From contig JBBQXF010000001.1 in NCBI GenBank assembly GCA_038209965.1, forward strand, positions 1-64,000: 64,000 nucleotides of DNA, read 5' to 3'. The notes under the pieces were generated by a model. That model did no database searches and had not been told where the DNA came from. It saw nothing but the letters and a program-made list of their open reading frames with translations. This DNA is from JALONO01 sp038209965. GTDB lineage: Bacteria; Bacteroidota; Bacteroidia; Cytophagales; Thermoflexibacteraceae. Both the position numbers and the translations under genes were made by a program. Shown here in pieces: positions 33,157 through 41,529 of this stretch. The first letter of the stretch is position 1, and each line of letters begins with the position of its first letter.

Positions 33157-33807
33157 ATGAAAAAGCGATTTCTAGTGCTCTGGCTGTGTGCCGTTGCCCA
33201 CGTAGGCACTTATGCCCAGGAAGCCCCCGCCCGGCCCCAGTGGCTGGTAAAGGCGGGCGGGGTGTCGGCCCACCAAAATGCTGATGTTTTTAATAGTCAA
33301 CCAATTACGGGGGGAGGACGGACTACTTTCTTTCCCAAATGGGGACTGCACGTGGGCGTGTTCCGGGAGTGGCCGCTTAGTAAGCACCTGTCGCTGGTGT
33401 CGGGGTTGTCGTACCGCCAGCGCGGGGCACGCCAAACACCCGAACGGGCCACGTTCCTGACCGGGACCGAAACCACCACCCTGCACTATTTGAGCGGAGA
33501 TATGTTGTTCAAATACGCATTCCCGATTGGCAAGGTCTCCCCCTATTTGTTGGGCGGGGCACGGCTGGACCACTTTTTGGCCCGCAACGGCACCCAGTAT
33601 TTTAATGACCTGTACGGGGGCCAGCAACCTCGCCAGCTCGATGCCGGGCCAGTAGTGGGGGTGGGTATCCAATTACCGCTGGGCAAACATTTTATCGGGA
33701 TCGAGGCTGAATATAACCCCGGGGTCGGGGCAGTGGTGAAACGTTCCTTGTTCGGGGCCCAGTTTTTTAACCGCTCAAGTGCCATAACACTCGTCTGGGG
33801 CTTCTGA
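33157..33807 (+). CDS. Outer-membrane beta-barrel protein
   Basis: 216 residues from ATG 33157 with signal peptide MKKRFLVLWLCAVAHVGTYA. The mature part alternates amphipathic strands (WGLHVGVFREWPLSKHLSLV, SGLSYRQRGARQ, LHYLSGDMLFKYAFPIGKVS, YLLGGARLDHFL, VGVGIQLPLGKHFIGIEAEY) and ends in ITLVWGF with the terminal Phe of outer-membrane barrels. This is the porin-family/OmpA-like small barrel layout common in Bacteroidota; cargo unknown. It starts 20 bases after the broken lipoprotein gene, so the two probably shared a transcript. Confidence 0.8.
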   Translation: MKKRFLVLWLCAVAHVGTYAQEAPARPQWLVKAGGVSAHQNADVFNSQPITGGGRTTFFPKWGLHVGVFREWPLSKHLSLVSGLSYRQRGARQTPERATFLTGTETTTLHYLSGDMLFKYAFPIGKVSPYLLGGARLDHFLARNGTQYFNDLYGGQQPRQLDAGPVVGVGIQLPLGKHFIGIEAEYNPGVGAVVKRSLFGAQFFNRSSAITLVWGF

Positions 33808-33932
33808 GCCGTGGTCCTTTACCAGCTAAACTAAAATCTCTGGGCGGGTGGTGCAATGGTGGCCGCTCCGCTTCGGTCAATGCTCTATCAGGCCAAAGTA
33901 TCATCACCGACTGCCAATTGATCTAAGTCACC

Positions 33933-33980
33933 GTTAAACTTTGTGAAAAAAGGGCCAGTCTCATGACGTGAGACTGGCCC
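33933..33980. repeat. Repeated hairpin element, copy 1
   Basis: GTTAAACTTTGTGAAAAAA followed by a perfect hairpin: arms GGGCCAGTCTCA / TGAGACTGGCCC around TGACG (33952-33980). The same 47 bases, with one difference before the arm, occur at 40876-40922. Some T-rich sequence follows (TGCTTATTTTTGGG), so it may also terminate transcription. Confidence 0.85.
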
Positions 33981-34122
33981 TGCTTATTTTTGGGAGTGAT
34001 CACACATTTACCCGGTCTTTCATCTCTCCCCCAACCCAATCGCCATGAAAAAAACACTTTGGTTTTTATTGTTTTCCCTGATCCCCATGTTTGCTTGGGG
34101 GTAGCTCAAGTCGCATGCGGGC

Positions 34123-34944
34123 ATGGGCTTTTCTTATTTTTTCTATACTGCTTGCTACTTTGGGCTGGGCTGGTCCCGTAAATGGACAGGGCTGGCTGCT
34201 TGGAAGCACCACCTGATCGCGCTGGTGCCCCTTGTGTATCTGTCCGGCTTTTTATTGGTCGAGGCCTATGAGATGTTTTTCCCCATCTTCACCCCCTTGT
34301 TGTTCTTGGTGGGGCTGTTTGGCTATCTGGCGGGGTGGTATTTCACCAGTTATCGCGCCCCGAGCATGGCGGCGGTGCTCACGTTGGCCTGCCTGATCGG
34401 TACCTGGCGCTATTACCTGCCCGAAATAATTGGTTCTTTCTCTGAAAAGTGGAACCAGCAACATTTGTTCCCCTCCTTTGTGGGCAAATCGCCCGAGCTG
34501 CGCTTTGAAAGCGAAAAAGGAGCAAGCCTGCGGCCGGGGGACTTCCGGGGCAAGGTGGTCCTGCTTGATTTCTGGTTCTCGGATTATGGCTACTGCATCG
34601 AGAAATTCAAGCTGCTCAACGTGGTAAAGCAATATTTTGCCAACGATCCCCGCGTGCTGGTCGCCAGTGTGGCCGATGGCAACCTCGATGACCGGGAAAA
34701 GTTCAACAAGGTGTTGGCCAAGTACCCCTACATCACCAAGCCCGCGCTGTATGACCCCCAGGGGCAATTCGTCAAAGCGAACGGGATCGCCAAGTTTGGC
34801 TATTCGTTCGAGATAGGGCTGAACCACACCTCCACCATTTACACCGTCGATTTGGGAAATTACAGTGGTGACCTGTTGGCCGACTACTACACCGAGCGGC
34901 TCATCAAGCAAATTGAGGAAAAACTAAAGGAGGTGCCCCAATGA
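34123..34944 (+). CDS. Membrane protein with C-terminal thioredoxin-like domain lacking CxxC
   Basis: The frame actually begins at ATG 34045 (MKKTLWFLLFSLIPMFAWG), is stopped by TAG at 34102-34104, and reopens at ATG 34123 (MGFSYFFYTACYFGLGWSRK). From there 273 residues: three or four helices (LIALVPLVYLSGFLLVEAYE, FFPIFTPLLFLVGLFGYLAG, AAVLTLACLIGTWRYYL), then a TlpA-like thioredoxin fold with LRPGDFRGKVVLLDFWFSDY and GYCIEKFKLLNVV. Where thiol oxidoreductases have WCxxC this protein has SDYGYC, with one Cys only, so redox activity is doubtful. The rest (VLVASVADGNLDDREKFNKV, TIYTVDLGNYSGD) fits the fold. Either the gene has lost its leader by a nonsense mutation, or translation starts at 34123. 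Confidence 0.65.
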   Translation: MGFSYFFYTACYFGLGWSRKWTGLAAWKHHLIALVPLVYLSGFLLVEAYEMFFPIFTPLLFLVGLFGYLAGWYFTSYRAPSMAAVLTLACLIGTWRYYLPEIIGSFSEKWNQQHLFPSFVGKSPELRFESEKGASLRPGDFRGKVVLLDFWFSDYGYCIEKFKLLNVVKQYFANDPRVLVASVADGNLDDREKFNKVLAKYPYITKPALYDPQGQFVKANGIAKFGYSFEIGLNHTSTIYTVDLGNYSGDLLADYYTERLIKQIEEKLKEVPQ

Positions 34945-35002
34945 ACCTTGCCAAAGCTTGGGACTCTTCCGCGACCCAACGTTCTTTCCTTAACTTTCAA
35001 CC

Positions 35003-35384
35003 ATGAAAGCCATGAAAAACCTTCGCAAAATTGCCTTTTCTTGTCTGCTGCTCTTGACCCTGCTGGGGTTGGGGGCCTGCGAACCCACCAAAGATCCGGA
35101 GGCCGAGATCGGCGGGATGATCCGGGCCAAGATCAGCGGCCAGCGCAACATCTTCTCGCTTTTGGGCAAATTGGACCCACTTTATTCCATGCAAAAAGTA
35201 ACAATCGGGGGCAAGACTTACGTCGGTGAGCCCAATAACACGATAATCGAGATATTGAAAGCCCGATACAGTTTCCCGGACGATTGAAGGTCGGTTTTCG
35301 TTCAAGGCGTACTGCTGCCTGTTCCAGCGCGGCGAGGCATCGGTAGAGGTCACCGACGGCTATTTCAAGCTGGTGTTTCCGTAG
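35003..35384 (+). pseudogene. Small lipoprotein gene with frameshift near its end
   Basis: Start MKAMKNLRKIAFSCLLLLTL followed by LGLGACEPTKD: lipobox LGAC with the Cys at about residue 26. The frame runs through IFSLLGKLDPLYSMQKVTIG to SFPDD and stops at 35287. One base removed there would continue EGRFSFKAYCCLFQRGEASV and DGYFKLVFP to the stop at 35384, a natural-looking beta-rich end. It could be a 94-residue functional gene or a frameshifted one of about 126. Family unknown. Convergent with susD, separated by a strong bidirectional terminator. Confidence 0.55.
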
Positions 35385-35410
35385 CTCTGGCTGGGTTTTC
35401 ACCTCAAAAC

Positions 35411-35445
35411 AACCCCCCAAGGATTTTTGTCATCCTTGGGGGGTT
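35411..35445. terminator. Bidirectional terminator
   Basis: AACCCCCCAAGGAT / ATCCTTGGGGGGTT, perfect 14-bp arms with a 7-base loop, between convergent transcripts. Confidence 0.9.
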
Positions 35446-35472
35446 TACTGGGTCAACGAGAACCGCCCAGGC

Positions 35473-36891
35473 CTATTTGTCAAACCACATGGGCGTATCC
35501 AAATTGAGGCCGGTGGGCGTGTTGGGGTTGGAGTTTATCTCCTCGCTCCGGTACAGGAGCCGGCGGAGCAGTCCGCTCACGGGTGTGCCAGGGGGCGGGG
35601 TCATGGCTGGAATCTCTTGGCCAGCCACGCCGCTGCGGCGGTGCTGCACCCAAGCTTCCACTGGGCGCATGAACAGATCCAGCCACTGTTGCTGGGCCAG
35701 TTCACGGCGGAAGTTGGCCGCAGTGAGGGCCGGCAGCCCATCGGCGTAGGCACTGGCTTGGGCCATTGGTGCGCCAAAGGACAATAGGCTTTCACGTACT
35801 CCGGCGCGGTAGCGCTGGTTGGCCAGATCGAACCCGCCCGGGGCAAAACCCCGCGCATAGGCTTCGGCCTCGAGCAGCAACTGCTCAGAATAGGAGAAAG
35901 AAACTTCGGGCAAATCGGCCCGGAGCAAATTCATGTTGACCAAGGCCGACATGGGCGAAAACGTTTCCACGGTGGTGCGCAGGGCCACGATTTGCCCGGC
36001 AGCTGCCCCAGGGCCGGGCTGGAAGAAATAGCTCATCCGGGGGTCGTTGAGTTGGGTGAGCAGATCGAACACCGCTTGCGAAGCGTACCAATCGGATTGC
36101 ACCCCGCCCCGGAAAATGGCGGTGAACGAAAAGCGGGGATTTTGGCGGCCCGGTTGGTTAAAATACCGGAACTGCATCATGTCGGCATTGGAAGCAATCA
36201 TGCTGCCCTGCTGGATCAACTGGCCAATGGCAGCAGCTTTGCCCGGATCCTGATCCACCATGCCGAACATAATGCGCAACTTGAGCGAGTTGGCAAAGCG
36301 GCGCCACTTGGTCATGTCGCCACCGTAGTACAAATCGTTGGGGGCGTTGATCTTGCCGGCCGCAGCGGGGTCAATGGCCGCAATGGCTTCATCCAGCATT
36401 CGGATACAGCCGTTGAGAGCTTCTTGTTGTGAGTCGAACTTGGGGAAATCCACTTCGCCCGTCGAGGCTTGGGAAAAGGGAATGTCACCCCATAGGAACG
36501 ACGTTTGGGAGTAGGCAAAGGCCATCAGGATTTTGCACTGGGCCACGGCATTGCGCGGCAGGGGCTGGGCCTGCTCAGCAATCCGTATGGCGACGGCCAA
36601 GTTCTTGAGCACATCGGTATAGGTGCGGCCCCATACACTGCGTATGCGGGTCTGGTCAAACTGGGCTTGGGCCAATCCCCAGCGCCCGCCCGAGGCCCAC
36701 ATTTGGGTGGACAATGCCACGGGCCAGGTCAGTTCGCCCACGCGGAGCAGGGAGAACTGGGTGGCAGCCCCGGCGAAGAGCAGCGAAGGATCAACCGAAA
36801 CGGAACGGTTCGGGTCGATGTTGATGTCGCTATTTTTGAAACATGCTGTTACTGGAAAAACCAGCAGCAAAGCAAAAAGCAATCGTTTCAT
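35473..36891 (-). CDS. SusD/RagB-like nutrient-binding lipoprotein
   Basis: 472 residues from MKRLLFALLLVFPVTACFKN, a lipoprotein signal with Cys17. SusD-like features: INIDPNRSVSVDPSLLFAGA, WGRTYTDVLKNLAVAIRIAE and ILMAFAYSQTSFLWGDIPFS (tetratricopeptide-like helices), KWRRFANSLKLRIMFGM, YSEQLLLEAEAYARGF and a C-terminal RRLLYRSEEINSNPNTPTG. It sits on the outer face of the outer membrane as a lid on the SusC-like transporter encoded 80 bases upstream. The PNTPTG end and overall size fit the SusD-like-2 subgroup. No glycanase, peptidase or anti-sigma gene adjoins the pair, so the substrate, glycan or peptide, cannot be named. Confidence 0.92.
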   Translation of the reverse strand: MKRLLFALLLVFPVTACFKNSDINIDPNRSVSVDPSLLFAGAATQFSLLRVGELTWPVALSTQMWASGGRWGLAQAQFDQTRIRSVWGRTYTDVLKNLAVAIRIAEQAQPLPRNAVAQCKILMAFAYSQTSFLWGDIPFSQASTGEVDFPKFDSQQEALNGCIRMLDEAIAAIDPAAAGKINAPNDLYYGGDMTKWRRFANSLKLRIMFGMVDQDPGKAAAIGQLIQQGSMIASNADMMQFRYFNQPGRQNPRFSFTAIFRGGVQSDWYASQAVFDLLTQLNDPRMSYFFQPGPGAAAGQIVALRTTVETFSPMSALVNMNLLRADLPEVSFSYSEQLLLEAEAYARGFAPGGFDLANQRYRAGVRESLLSFGAPMAQASAYADGLPALTAANFRRELAQQQWLDLFMRPVEAWVQHRRSGVAGQEIPAMTPPPGTPVSGLLRRLLYRSEEINSNPNTPTGLNLDTPMWFDK

Positions 36892-36970
36892 AGAATTGAG
36901 CAAATGGATAAAGAGATCTAAAACCGAAGAAAGAATGTATTGAGACCACAATGCGCAGCCGAGCCAAGCA

Positions 36971-39900
36971 CTAGAAAGTAAGGCGCAGGTTGAGCCCGAA
37001 ACTCCGGCTGCCGGGTACACTGCCCCGCTCCAAGCCTTCGCCGATCAGGCCAGTACCCAACACGTTGGCCTCGGGATCGATGTGGGGCACGTTGGAACTG
37101 ATGATCCACAGGTTGCGGCCCTCGATCCCCAGGTTGATATTGCCAAAGGGTGTTTTGTCCACCATCTTTTTGGGGAAAGAATACCCAAACCGGATTTCAC
37201 GCAATTTGGCAAACGAACCGTCAAAAGTGTTTGTTTCGGGGCTGGACGAGTTGTCCAACTGGCTCCAGTACTGCTGCACACTGGCCACCGGGCGATCGTT
37301 GGGCCGGAATGTGCCGTCGGCATTGCGGATCACGCCCGGATCGATGAACGGCGTGCGATTGTCCACGGCGGTTTCGGCCGCTTGGCCCCCGGAGCGCAAA
37401 ATCCCCACGGTCTGGGAGTTGATCACCCCGCCCTTGCGTATATCGATCAAGAAATTGGCATCAAACCCTTTGTAGCTGAACGAGTTGTTGATCCCCAATG
37501 TCCAGTCGGGGTAGATATCACCCAGTAATTTGCGCGGGCCGGGCGTGCGCAGGCCCGTGGTTGGATTGATCACAAAGTTGCCCGCCGGATCGCGCAGCCA
37601 GCTCACCCCTTGGATGTTGAACGTTTCGCCGGGGCGGGCCACCACAAAGATGCCGAAGCCGTCGCCCGAAGTAGTGATAAACTCCTGCAGCCCGTCGGCC
37701 AACGATACCACCCGGTTGCGGTTGCGGTTGAAGTTGAAGGCGGCATCCCAGCGGAAGCCCGACGAAGTCTGGATCGGGGTCACGGTGAGCATGGCCTCCA
37801 GCCCTTGGTTGGAGAGTTCGCCGACGTTGAGGCGGCGGGCCGAATAGCCGGTCGACTGGGGCACGGCGATGGAAATGATCTGGTCGTAGTTCAGGGTGCG
37901 GTACCAAGTCATGTCCACGCCCACCCGGCCACCGAAAAACTTCATTTCCGCACCCAGTTCGTAGGAGGTTTGGCGTTGGGGGCGCAAGTTGGTCGGGGGC
38001 AGCACGTTGGTGGCCCCGAAGGCCGAAGCCCCGCCAATGGGATACAGGATGTTGAACGTATAAATATCGTTGGCCTGGGTCAATGGGTTGTAGGTGAAGG
38101 CCAGTTGGTAAGGGTCTTCGTCACTGCCCACGTTGGCGTAGTTGGCCCGCAGCTTGGCGTAGCTCAAGATGTCGTTTTTGACAATCCCCAAATTGGGCAG
38201 GGCCTCGGTCAATACAAAAGACACACTGGCCGAGGGATAAAAGTAGGAGTTGTTGGCCACGGGCAAGGTCGAGCTCCAGTCGTTTCGCCCGGTCACGTTC
38301 ACGAACAGGAAGTTTTTATAGTCCAAGCTAAAATCGCCATAGACCCCAAAAATTTCCCGGCGGCTATAAAAATTGGAGGCAACGTTGGACTGGGCATTGG
38401 CAAAAGTGTAGAGCTTATCGATGTTCAGCCCTTCGGACAGTACCCGCTCCCGGCGGTTCGTCCGCTGGTTGAACTGGTGGCCCACTATGCCCTTGAACGT
38501 CCAGTTGTTGGAGATCTTGCGGGTGGCCGTGGCGATCAGGTCACTTTGGAGTTCGCGTTCATAGATATTGTTGGTCTCAAACAACCCGTTCAGGCGGCCC
38601 CGGGTGCCCCGGCGGGTCACGGCGCGGCGGTTTTCGGTAAAGAAGTCGGTGCCGATCCGGGCGGTCACATTGAACCAATTGGTCACATCGTAGCCCAAGC
38701 TGGTCCCACCGTAAACCCGGTCCACGGAGTTGGAGAACCGGTTGAAATTGGTGACCCAGTAGGGGTTGTTCTGCACCCCGTTGAGGTCGATGGAGCGCGC
38801 CAGATCGCCGGTCCAGCCTGGGGGCACAGCCTGGGCCGGGGTGGCAAAGAGGTTGTCGCGCAGCTCGTTCATGTCCACCGTGGCTGGCACGCCGGCCAAA
38901 ATGGTGGTCAACACGTTGGGCGTATTGGAGCCTTGATACGGGCGGCCATCGCTGGTGGTGCGCACGTAGTTGACCCACACGCGGGAGGTGAGTTTACTGC
39001 TGATCTTGCGCCCCGCGTTGAGCGATAGGGTGTGGCGGCCCATTTTTGAGTTGGGCACGGTGCCAGTCTGTTGGAGGTTGGTATACCCGATCCGGTAGTC
39101 GCCCTGTTCGTTGGCCCCATCCACGGCCACGCTGTTGATCAGGGTGCGGCCGGTGACGAAGAAGTTTTTCCAGTTGTCGGGGTAGGCTTGCAGGTTGGTG
39201 CGCTCGCCCTTGTAGTCGGTCACGGCCTGGCCCTCGATTCGGGGCCCCCAGCCGTTGGCCAGTTGGTTATTATAGACCCCAAAGTTGCCCTGGGCATATT
39301 CGCTTTGCAGATCGGGCAGGCGGAGCACGTTGTCCACCCGGGCCGAGGTGTTGTAGGTCACGTTCATTTTTTTGGCCCCCATCCGGCCGCTCTTGGTCGT
39401 GATCACGATCACGCCATTGCGCGCCCGCGAGCCATAGAGGGCCGAGGCGGCCGCGCCCTTGAGCACGGTCATGGTCTCGATGTCGTCAGGGTTGAGGTCA
39501 CTGGCCCGGTTGCCCACGTCCACGCCCCCGGTCACCACATCGGTTTCCGAGCCGTTGAAGGAGGAGTTGGAGATCGGCACGCCGTTGACCACAAACAGCG
39601 GCTCACTGGCCGAGGAAATGGAGTTGGCGCCCCGGATCATGATCCGGCTCGAGCCACCCACCGTGCCCGATTGCTGGGTGATGCGCACCCCCGCGATCCG
39701 CCCGGCCATGCTGTTGAGCAGGTTGGGGTCGCGGGCCTTGAGCAGTTCGGCCCCGCTCACGGTGGCCACGGCATAGCCCAGTTCTTTTTTCTCGCGGACA
39801 ATGGCGTTGGCCGTCACCACCACTTCGCTCAAGTTCACCACATCGGTGGGCAGTTCCATGTCCACTACCGTGCGGCTGCCGATTTCCATTTCGGTGGTTT

Positions 39901-40129
39901 TGTAGCCAATGAACGAAAAGATCAAGATTTTGCCATTGTCCGGCACGCTGATTTTGTAGGTTCCGTCGCCGCCCGTGATGGTGCCCGCGGTCGTGCCCTT
40001 CACCACCACGTTCACCCCCGGCAGGACCTCTTTATCGGACGAAGTTATTTTGCCCGAAACCACGCGCTGCGCCCAACCGGTAACGGCCACTAAGCAAAAC
40101 AGCAAGAAAATAGGTAAGGATTTTTTCAT
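36971..40129 (-). CDS. SusC/RagA family TonB-linked outer-membrane transporter
   Basis: 1052 residues with signal peptide MKKSLPIFLLFCLVAVTGWA. Order: carboxypeptidase-regulatory-like domain (residues about 22-105: VSGKITSSDKEVLPGVNVVV, GTYKISVPDNGKILIFSFIG), plug (about 115-230: GYAVATVSGAELLKARDPNL, RIMIRGANSISSASEPLFVV; the SusC-specific NPDDIETMTVLKGAAASALY), and a 22-strand barrel ending SFGLNLRLTF. With the SusD-like lipoprotein it forms a 'pedal-bin' importer energised by TonB. First gene of a two-gene operon. No regulatory gene is adjacent; an ECF sigma gene lies 5 kb away. Confidence 0.95.
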   Translation of the reverse strand: MKKSLPIFLLFCLVAVTGWAQRVVSGKITSSDKEVLPGVNVVVKGTTAGTITGGDGTYKISVPDNGKILIFSFIGYKTTEMEIGSRTVVDMELPTDVVNLSEVVVTANAIVREKKELGYAVATVSGAELLKARDPNLLNSMAGRIAGVRITQQSGTVGGSSRIMIRGANSISSASEPLFVVNGVPISNSSFNGSETDVVTGGVDVGNRASDLNPDDIETMTVLKGAAASALYGSRARNGVIVITTKSGRMGAKKMNVTYNTSARVDNVLRLPDLQSEYAQGNFGVYNNQLANGWGPRIEGQAVTDYKGERTNLQAYPDNWKNFFVTGRTLINSVAVDGANEQGDYRIGYTNLQQTGTVPNSKMGRHTLSLNAGRKISSKLTSRVWVNYVRTTSDGRPYQGSNTPNVLTTILAGVPATVDMNELRDNLFATPAQAVPPGWTGDLARSIDLNGVQNNPYWVTNFNRFSNSVDRVYGGTSLGYDVTNWFNVTARIGTDFFTENRRAVTRRGTRGRLNGLFETNNIYERELQSDLIATATRKISNNWTFKGIVGHQFNQRTNRRERVLSEGLNIDKLYTFANAQSNVASNFYSRREIFGVYGDFSLDYKNFLFVNVTGRNDWSSTLPVANNSYFYPSASVSFVLTEALPNLGIVKNDILSYAKLRANYANVGSDEDPYQLAFTYNPLTQANDIYTFNILYPIGGASAFGATNVLPPTNLRPQRQTSYELGAEMKFFGGRVGVDMTWYRTLNYDQIISIAVPQSTGYSARRLNVGELSNQGLEAMLTVTPIQTSSGFRWDAAFNFNRNRNRVVSLADGLQEFITTSGDGFGIFVVARPGETFNIQGVSWLRDPAGNFVINPTTGLRTPGPRKLLGDIYPDWTLGINNSFSYKGFDANFLIDIRKGGVINSQTVGILRSGGQAAETAVDNRTPFIDPGVIRNADGTFRPNDRPVASVQQYWSQLDNSSSPETNTFDGSFAKLREIRFGYSFPKKMVDKTPFGNINLGIEGRNLWIISSNVPHIDPEANVLGTGLIGEGLERGSVPGSRSFGLNLRLTF

Positions 40130-40617
40130 AAATGCAATTGACTTTTAGAACCTTAAATTGAAAGAAAAAACAAGGAAATAGTCCGCTTTTTCAAAGACGC
40201 GAAAAAGTAACCGATAAGGATAATTCGGGCAAGCAACTAAATCAAGGTAACTGAACTGCCAATCCAGCGTGGCAGGGGGAGGTTGATGTGCGGGCGATGT
40301 TGTCGTTCGCCAAGCTTACTGGTTGGGTGGAGGAGATTATTGGGTTGGTCCCAGTAGGACAACAACCGATCAAATCAATTCCGGGAGGCGAAGGTCAAAT
40401 AATTGGGCCAGAAAACCAAATTTATTCGGGCCAATTTACGAAAAAGGCAAAAATAAGCCGTAATTGGTAGAAAAATGGCAATGATTAAAAGTGGGTGCAC
40501 AATGTTATGATTATTTCAATTAATGGATTGGATAGACTAGCTTGCAACAGAAAGAAAGGGGTTGGTCAGTACCACTTGATTTATATGTATCATTGTGCCG
40601 ACCAACCGTAATTGACC
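40130..40617. other. Intergenic region between susC and a small HTH gene
   Basis: About 490 bases, AT-rich next to susC. It must hold the susC promoter (minus strand), but no convincing CAAAnnTA element was identified. No gene seen. Confidence 0.4.
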
Positions 40618-40914
40618 ATGCCTCTCCAAAGCATCAAAGCGCAACTGGACCGGATTGATGACCTGATCTGCCGCCGGGCCACCGGCACCCCCGAAGAAAT
40701 GGCCAAAAAGCTGGGCATGTGTCGGGCCAATTGGTTCCGCTGGCGCGACCAACTCATTGGGTTCGGCCTGCCCATCGCGTATGACCACGTGGAAAAAACC
40801 TGCTACTATACCCAAGAGGGTGAAGCCCAGTTCTTATGCTGGCAGCCCCGAGAAGCGCCCGATAAAAATAAAAAAGTTAAACTTTGTGAAAAAATGGCCA
40901 GTCTCATGACGTGA
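40618..40914 (+). CDS. Small helix-turn-helix DNA-binding protein
   Basis: 98 residues (ATG 40618; a TTG two codons upstream is possible). The HTH core GTPEEMAKKLGMCRANWFRW is followed by RDQLIGFGLPIAYDHVEKTC and YYTQEGE, a short wing. Same family as the gene at 3074. The last 13 codons are encoded by the repeated hairpin element: the sequence KVKLCEKMASLMT comes from it and the TGA stop lies at the start of the hairpin's right arm. The original C-terminus may therefore have been replaced when the element inserted. A fragment resembling the same family follows at 41161, then a lipoprotein gene at 41530, repeating the 'HTH plus secreted Cys-rich protein' order seen near 3 kb. Confidence 0.7.
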   Translation: MPLQSIKAQLDRIDDLICRRATGTPEEMAKKLGMCRANWFRWRDQLIGFGLPIAYDHVEKTCYYTQEGEAQFLCWQPREAPDKNKKVKLCEKMASLMT

Positions 40915-40922
40915 GACTGGCC
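40876..40922. repeat. Repeated hairpin element, copy 2
   Basis: GTTAAACTTTGTGAAAAAA then hairpin arms GGCCAGTCTCA / TGAGACTGGCC around TGACG (40896-40922). Matches 33933-33979 except for one base. It overlaps the 3' end of the HTH gene and no T-run follows, so it is more than a plain terminator. Confidence 0.85.
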
Positions 40923-41160
40923 GCGTTTAAGTTTGTGGTGCAACAATAATTTTACCCACTTGGACACCGTAAAAGTAGTGAAAAAACCAGTTTTGGGGAA
41001 GAGTTTGTTGCTCCCGTCACCCGGACCGGTGGCCCTGGCGCATTCTGAGCCTCGGGTGCCAAAAAATTGGCAATTTCTCAAAAAAAATGCAAAAAAATAG
41101 GCCAAAAAAAATTGGGGTTCCAAAAAAATCAAAATAACGCTCTTTTTTTGGAACAAAATG

Positions 41161-41454
41161 GCATTTCAATACTTTTTGGTCAATCAATCCGTTGATGGGG
41201 GAGATGAACGCCACCAGTCACTTCCGGTACCCGTACCTGAACCAGCCAACGCCAAAGGGAACATGGCCCCCCGCCACTTGATCGGCCGGCTGGCCCACAC
41301 CGGTGGGCTGGGCTTTTCGCGCTTCACATGGTACGAATGGCGTGACCAACTGCGGGCGGGCCACTATCCCCGGCCAAGGGCTGGTTTGGCGGCGGCGGCC
41401 CACCCGGTCGACGATGATCTGGCCCACGAAAAAATAAATTTTGATTTTTTTTAG
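41161..41454 (+). CDS. Possible degenerate HTH-family gene
   Basis: 98 codons. HLIGRLAHTGGLGFSRFTWY then EWRDQLRAGHYPRP resembles the recognition part of the 40618 protein (WFRWRDQLIGFGLP). The first 35 and last 30 residues are low in complexity and do not look like the family. Possibly a relic; coding status uncertain. Confidence 0.3.
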   Translation, partial: AFQYFLVNQSVDGGDERHQSLPVPVPEPANAKGNMAPRHLIGRLAHTGGLGFSRFTWYEWRDQLRAGHYPRPRAGLAAAAHPVDDDLAHEKINFDFF

Positions 41455-41529
41455 TGAGTATGTTTTTTTGGACATTTTATTCCTTACCTTGCAATACAGT
41501 GTTTAAATCACCAAACCAACTTGATTTTT

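Noticed and set aside
37610..40093. Long plus-strand frames (472 and 340 codons) opposite susC
   Set aside because: susC is certain on the minus strand; the translations are Gly/His/Val-rich shadows.
41454..41529. Upstream in-frame starts (GTG 41454, ATG 41460) for the tract-containing lipoprotein
   Set aside because: They give a 30-residue polar leader before the hydrophobic stretch, unlike any lipoprotein signal; ATG 41530 with slippage explains the sequence better.
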